A stretch of 64,000 nucleotides of DNA from Cyclobacteriaceae bacterium (lineage in GTDB: Bacteria > Bacteroidota > Bacteroidia > Cytophagales > Cyclobacteriaceae). Numbering within the stretch: position 1 is the stretch's first letter; every line of letters begins with the position of its first letter. The stretch spans positions 1 to 64,000 of the forward strand of contig JANQOR010000029.1 in assembly GCA_028285685.1 (NCBI GenBank), given 5' to 3'. A program made the translations under genes and the position numbers. Below the pieces are notes generated by a model. That model was not told the origin of the DNA. It saw only the letters and a list, made by a program, of their open reading frames with translations, and searched no databases. Shown here one piece after another: positions 62,144-64,000 of this stretch.

Positions 62144-63203
62144 GCTCAGGCTCGAATATACATCATACATCCTTGATTTTAGATTTCAGGCAAAGACCAG
62201 TCGGGGCAGTATGAGTGAGCGAAAAGTATGGTTTTTAAAGATCACAGATGAGCATGGAGGAACCGGAATTGGGGAAGTTGCCCCAATAGAGCGACTGAGC
62301 CCGGAGGAGATAGAAGATGTGTCTTCTGAGCTTGAAAAGATCAAGACCAGCATCTTTGGAGTAGAGCGTCCGACGACAGACGAAGATGCCTGGAAAATTG
62401 CAAAATCCTTAGTTTCAAGTAGACTTCCAAGCATTCGTTTTGGATTGGAAGTAGCATTGTTTGACTTATTAAACGGAGGGGAAAAGAAGATTTTCGCAAC
62501 AGATCTTAGTTGTATCAGAATTCCGATAAATGGCCTTGTTTGGATGGGTGATCAGGATTTCATGCTAGAGCAGATTAAGGAAAAACTGGATCAGGGATTT
62601 AATTGCATAAAGCTAAAGGTTGGAAGCCTGGATTTTGAGACTGAGATTGACATTATCAGGAGCTTAAGGAAAATATCCAATGAGCTCATTATTCGGTTAG
62701 ATGCAAATGGCGCATTTCAAACCAATGAGGTATTGATGAAGCTCAATAAATTAAGCAGATTCAACATTCACTCTATTGAACAACCTATTCTCCCAATGCA
62801 GCCCGAAGCAATGGAAATTGTATGCAAGAAAAGCGACATACCTATTGCCCTTGATGAGGAGTTAATCTGGATTCAAGGTGAAAGGGAGCGCCTACACCTG
62901 CTGCAGGAGTTGAAACCTCATTATTTGGTTTTGAAACCTACTTTGCATGGTGGCTTTTCCACTGTAAGTAACTGGATTGACCTTGCCGAAATTCAAGGCA
63001 TTAACTGGTGGATTACCTCGTACCTTGAATCAAATATTGGGTTGAACGCCATCGCCCAATTTGTAAGTCTTTATAAGAATAGAGAACATCACGGTCTCGG
63101 AACAGGGAATCTCTTTCATAACAATATTATCTCGCCTATCCAGGTAGAACATGGATTTTTCAAATACGCGGAAAGCTCTACATGGGGAGATGTAGGCCTT
63201 TAG
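62142..63203 (+). CDS. menC: o-Succinylbenzoate synthase (enolase superfamily)
   Basis: MenC dehydrates SHCHC to o-succinylbenzoate in menaquinone biosynthesis. From the ATG at 62142 the protein has 353 residues and starts MLRLEYTSYILDFRFQAKTS, matching the family N-terminus. Catalytic residues are all visible: KLK (Lys157, Lys159), Asp187 in RLDANG, Glu213 in SIEQPI, Asp238 in ALDEEL and Lys265 in YLVLKPTLHGG. The LVLKP motif favours OSBS over dipeptide epimerase. A longer frame from 62058 runs through queA and is not supported. The overlapping starts with queA imply that each promoter lies inside the other gene. Its product feeds the menaquinone used by Sdh and Nqr. Confidence 0.9.
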   Translation: MLRLEYTSYILDFRFQAKTSRGSMSERKVWFLKITDEHGGTGIGEVAPIERLSPEEIEDVSSELEKIKTSIFGVERPTTDEDAWKIAKSLVSSRLPSIRFGLEVALFDLLNGGEKKIFATDLSCIRIPINGLVWMGDQDFMLEQIKEKLDQGFNCIKLKVGSLDFETEIDIIRSLRKISNELIIRLDANGAFQTNEVLMKLNKLSRFNIHSIEQPILPMQPEAMEIVCKKSDIPIALDEELIWIQGERERLHLLQELKPHYLVLKPTLHGGFSTVSNWIDLAEIQGINWWITSYLESNIGLNAIAQFVSLYKNREHHGLGTGNLFHNNIISPIQVEHGFFKYAESSTWGDVGL

Positions 63204-63229
63204 CTCGAGAGTGGTAACCTTTTAATTTG

Positions 63230-63250
63230 ATGCATCGTATAATGATGTAT
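63230..63250. promoter_or_regulatory. Imperfect inverted repeat abutting the third PadR gene
   Basis: ATGCATC (63230-63236) and GATGTAT (63244-63250) pair in 6 of 7 positions with a 7-bp spacer. The repeat ends one base before the PadR start codon, a place where binding would block initiation. Confidence 0.4.
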
Positions 63251-63251
63251 T

Positions 63252-63590
63252 ATGTATTCAAGAGAATTACTAAAAGGGATTCTTAAGCCGATTATCTTAA
63301 AACTGCTTTCTGAGAACAATAAAATGTATGGGTATGAGATTGTTCAGAAGGTCAAGGAAATTTCTGGCGATAAGATATTAATCAAGGAAGGTTCACTTTA
63401 TCCTGCACTTCATGCCCTAACCAGTGAAGGTTTTTTGAAGACAGAGTCGGTTTCTGTAGGTAATCGAACTCGTAAGTATTATAAACTGACATCATCAGGA
63501 ACAGGTCAGGTTCAGTTGGCTTTGAACGAACTTCTTGATTTTGCTCAAACCTTAAAAGTCATTTTCGAATCCAAACCTATAGCATCATGA
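63252..63590 (+). CDS. PadR-family transcriptional regulator
   Basis: A 112-residue PadR-type regulator. The helix-turn-helix region reads KMYGYEIVQKVKEISG, ILIKEGSLYPALHALTSEG and the wing GNRTRKYYKLTSSGTGQV. The sequence differs from the other two PadR proteins of the window and is closer to the classic PadR-like group (SLYPALHxL). Its stop overlaps the next gene by 4 bp (ATGA), repeating the PadR-plus-membrane-protein arrangement seen twice upstream. Confidence 0.9.
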   Translation: MYSRELLKGILKPIILKLLSENNKMYGYEIVQKVKEISGDKILIKEGSLYPALHALTSEGFLKTESVSVGNRTRKYYKLTSSGTGQVQLALNELLDFAQTLKVIFESKPIAS

Positions 63591-64000
63591 TTATCGACGA
63601 AAATCAAGTCTCCTTTGTGAGAGGTTACCTAATTGGGAATGGTGTTTCAAATCTTGATTTGCAAGATGATTTGTTGGATCATTTCTGTTGCACAATTGAA
63701 GAGAGTTTGGAAGAGGGTCGGTCCTTCGATCATTCGTTTTCTGATGCTGTTGAAAAAATCGCACCTGAGGGGCCTGAGAAAATCCAAACAGATCTAAACT
63801 ATTTATTAACTATTAAAAAGAATGTTATGCTACGAAAACTAGTGTTTGTCGCTTCCTACATCAGTGTACTTGCTATATTGATGGGGTTGGCATTGAGAAT
63901 ACCTCAAATATTAAGCGGAGATGCAACTCTGCTGTTGATCATGGCTGGGATGCTCCTTTTTTCAGTCACGACAGTTCCGTATTTTTTCTATGAGAGATAT
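63587..64000 (+). CDS. Membrane protein downstream of PadR, cut by window end
   Basis: An open frame starting at ATG 63587 runs without a stop to the end of the window (138 codons). The N-terminal 85 residues are soluble and acidic (DLQDDLLDHFCCTIEESLEEG), similar in style to the prefix domains of PadR-linked membrane proteins. Two hydrophobic helices follow (LVFVASYISVLAILMGLAL and LLIMAGMLLFSVTTVPYFF). The start overlaps the PadR stop by 4 bp, so the pair is coupled. Its full length and class are not visible. Confidence 0.8.
   Translation, partial: MIIDENQVSFVRGYLIGNGVSNLDLQDDLLDHFCCTIEESLEEGRSFDHSFSDAVEKIAPEGPEKIQTDLNYLLTIKKNVMLRKLVFVASYISVLAILMGLALRIPQILSGDATLLLIMAGMLLFSVTTVPYFFYERY

Noticed and set aside
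1-64000. CRISPR arrays, insertion sequences, prophage or defence islands
   Set aside because: No spaced direct-repeat array, transposase, integrase or phage structural gene was seen; the lone HNH gene sits in a housekeeping operon.

Overview
The window is a chromosomal segment of a Bacteroidota bacterium, most likely a marine member of the Cytophagales. The evidence is a type B sorting domain of the type IX secretion system, -7 promoter boxes of the form TAnnTTTG in front of many genes, families largely confined to this phylum (DUF3078, DUF547, an ExbB/ExbD/ExbD cluster, a fused E1 alpha/beta 2-oxoacid dehydrogenase, long FtsX-type permeases), a Na+-translocating NADH:quinone reductase, and moderate-to-low GC. 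No phage, insertion sequence or CRISPR array was seen. Nearly all of it reads as core genome.

Layout. 1-2.5 kb: tRNA-Ser(GGA), then exbB, a small membrane gene and two exbD genes, closed by a terminator. 2.5-9.0 kb: HNH nuclease, smpB and tsaD on the minus strand, divergent from tamB. 9.1-11.2 kb: a small unknown gene, RNase P RNA carrying three palindromic hairpin insertions, an NtrC-like regulator without a DNA-binding domain, and a 42-residue lipoprotein gene. 11.3-16.9 kb: a LuxE-like protein, a lipoprotein, the fused E1 enzyme and alanine dehydrogenase. 17-25 kb: a PadR regulator with an FtsX-type permease, and a convergent pair of similar permeases. 25.3-30.7 kb: a thioredoxin-fold protein, a response regulator and sdhCAB. 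30.9-36.8 kb: a T9SS cargo protein, a DCC protein, fabD, a 50-residue lipoprotein, cmk and ispH. 36.9-42.4 kb: nqrABCDE without nqrF, then an outer-membrane barrel. 42.4-49.7 kb: a DUF547 protein and the sufBCDSE/sufT-like/bacilliredoxin operon behind an Lrp regulator. 49.7-53.7 kb: a candidate small RNA, acyl-CoA synthetase, a DUF3078 protein and a fatty acid hydroxylase. 53.7-64 kb: an ankyrin protein, an MscS channel, a second PadR/permease pair, small envelope genes, queA divergent from menC, and a third PadR gene followed by a membrane gene cut by the window end.

The genes fit an aerobic, menaquinone-using heterotroph: menC supplies menaquinone, Sdh and Nqr feed the quinone pool, Suf builds the Fe-S clusters they need, and ExbB/ExbD energise TonB-dependent uptake. 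The least expected elements are the hairpins inside rnpB, the small RNA candidate with a tRNA-like acceptor/T-arm fold, a palindrome at the suf promoter, the repeated PadR/FtsX units without a local ATPase, and overlapping divergent start codons at queA/menC. Most starts and all regulatory sites are read by eye and remain unverified.
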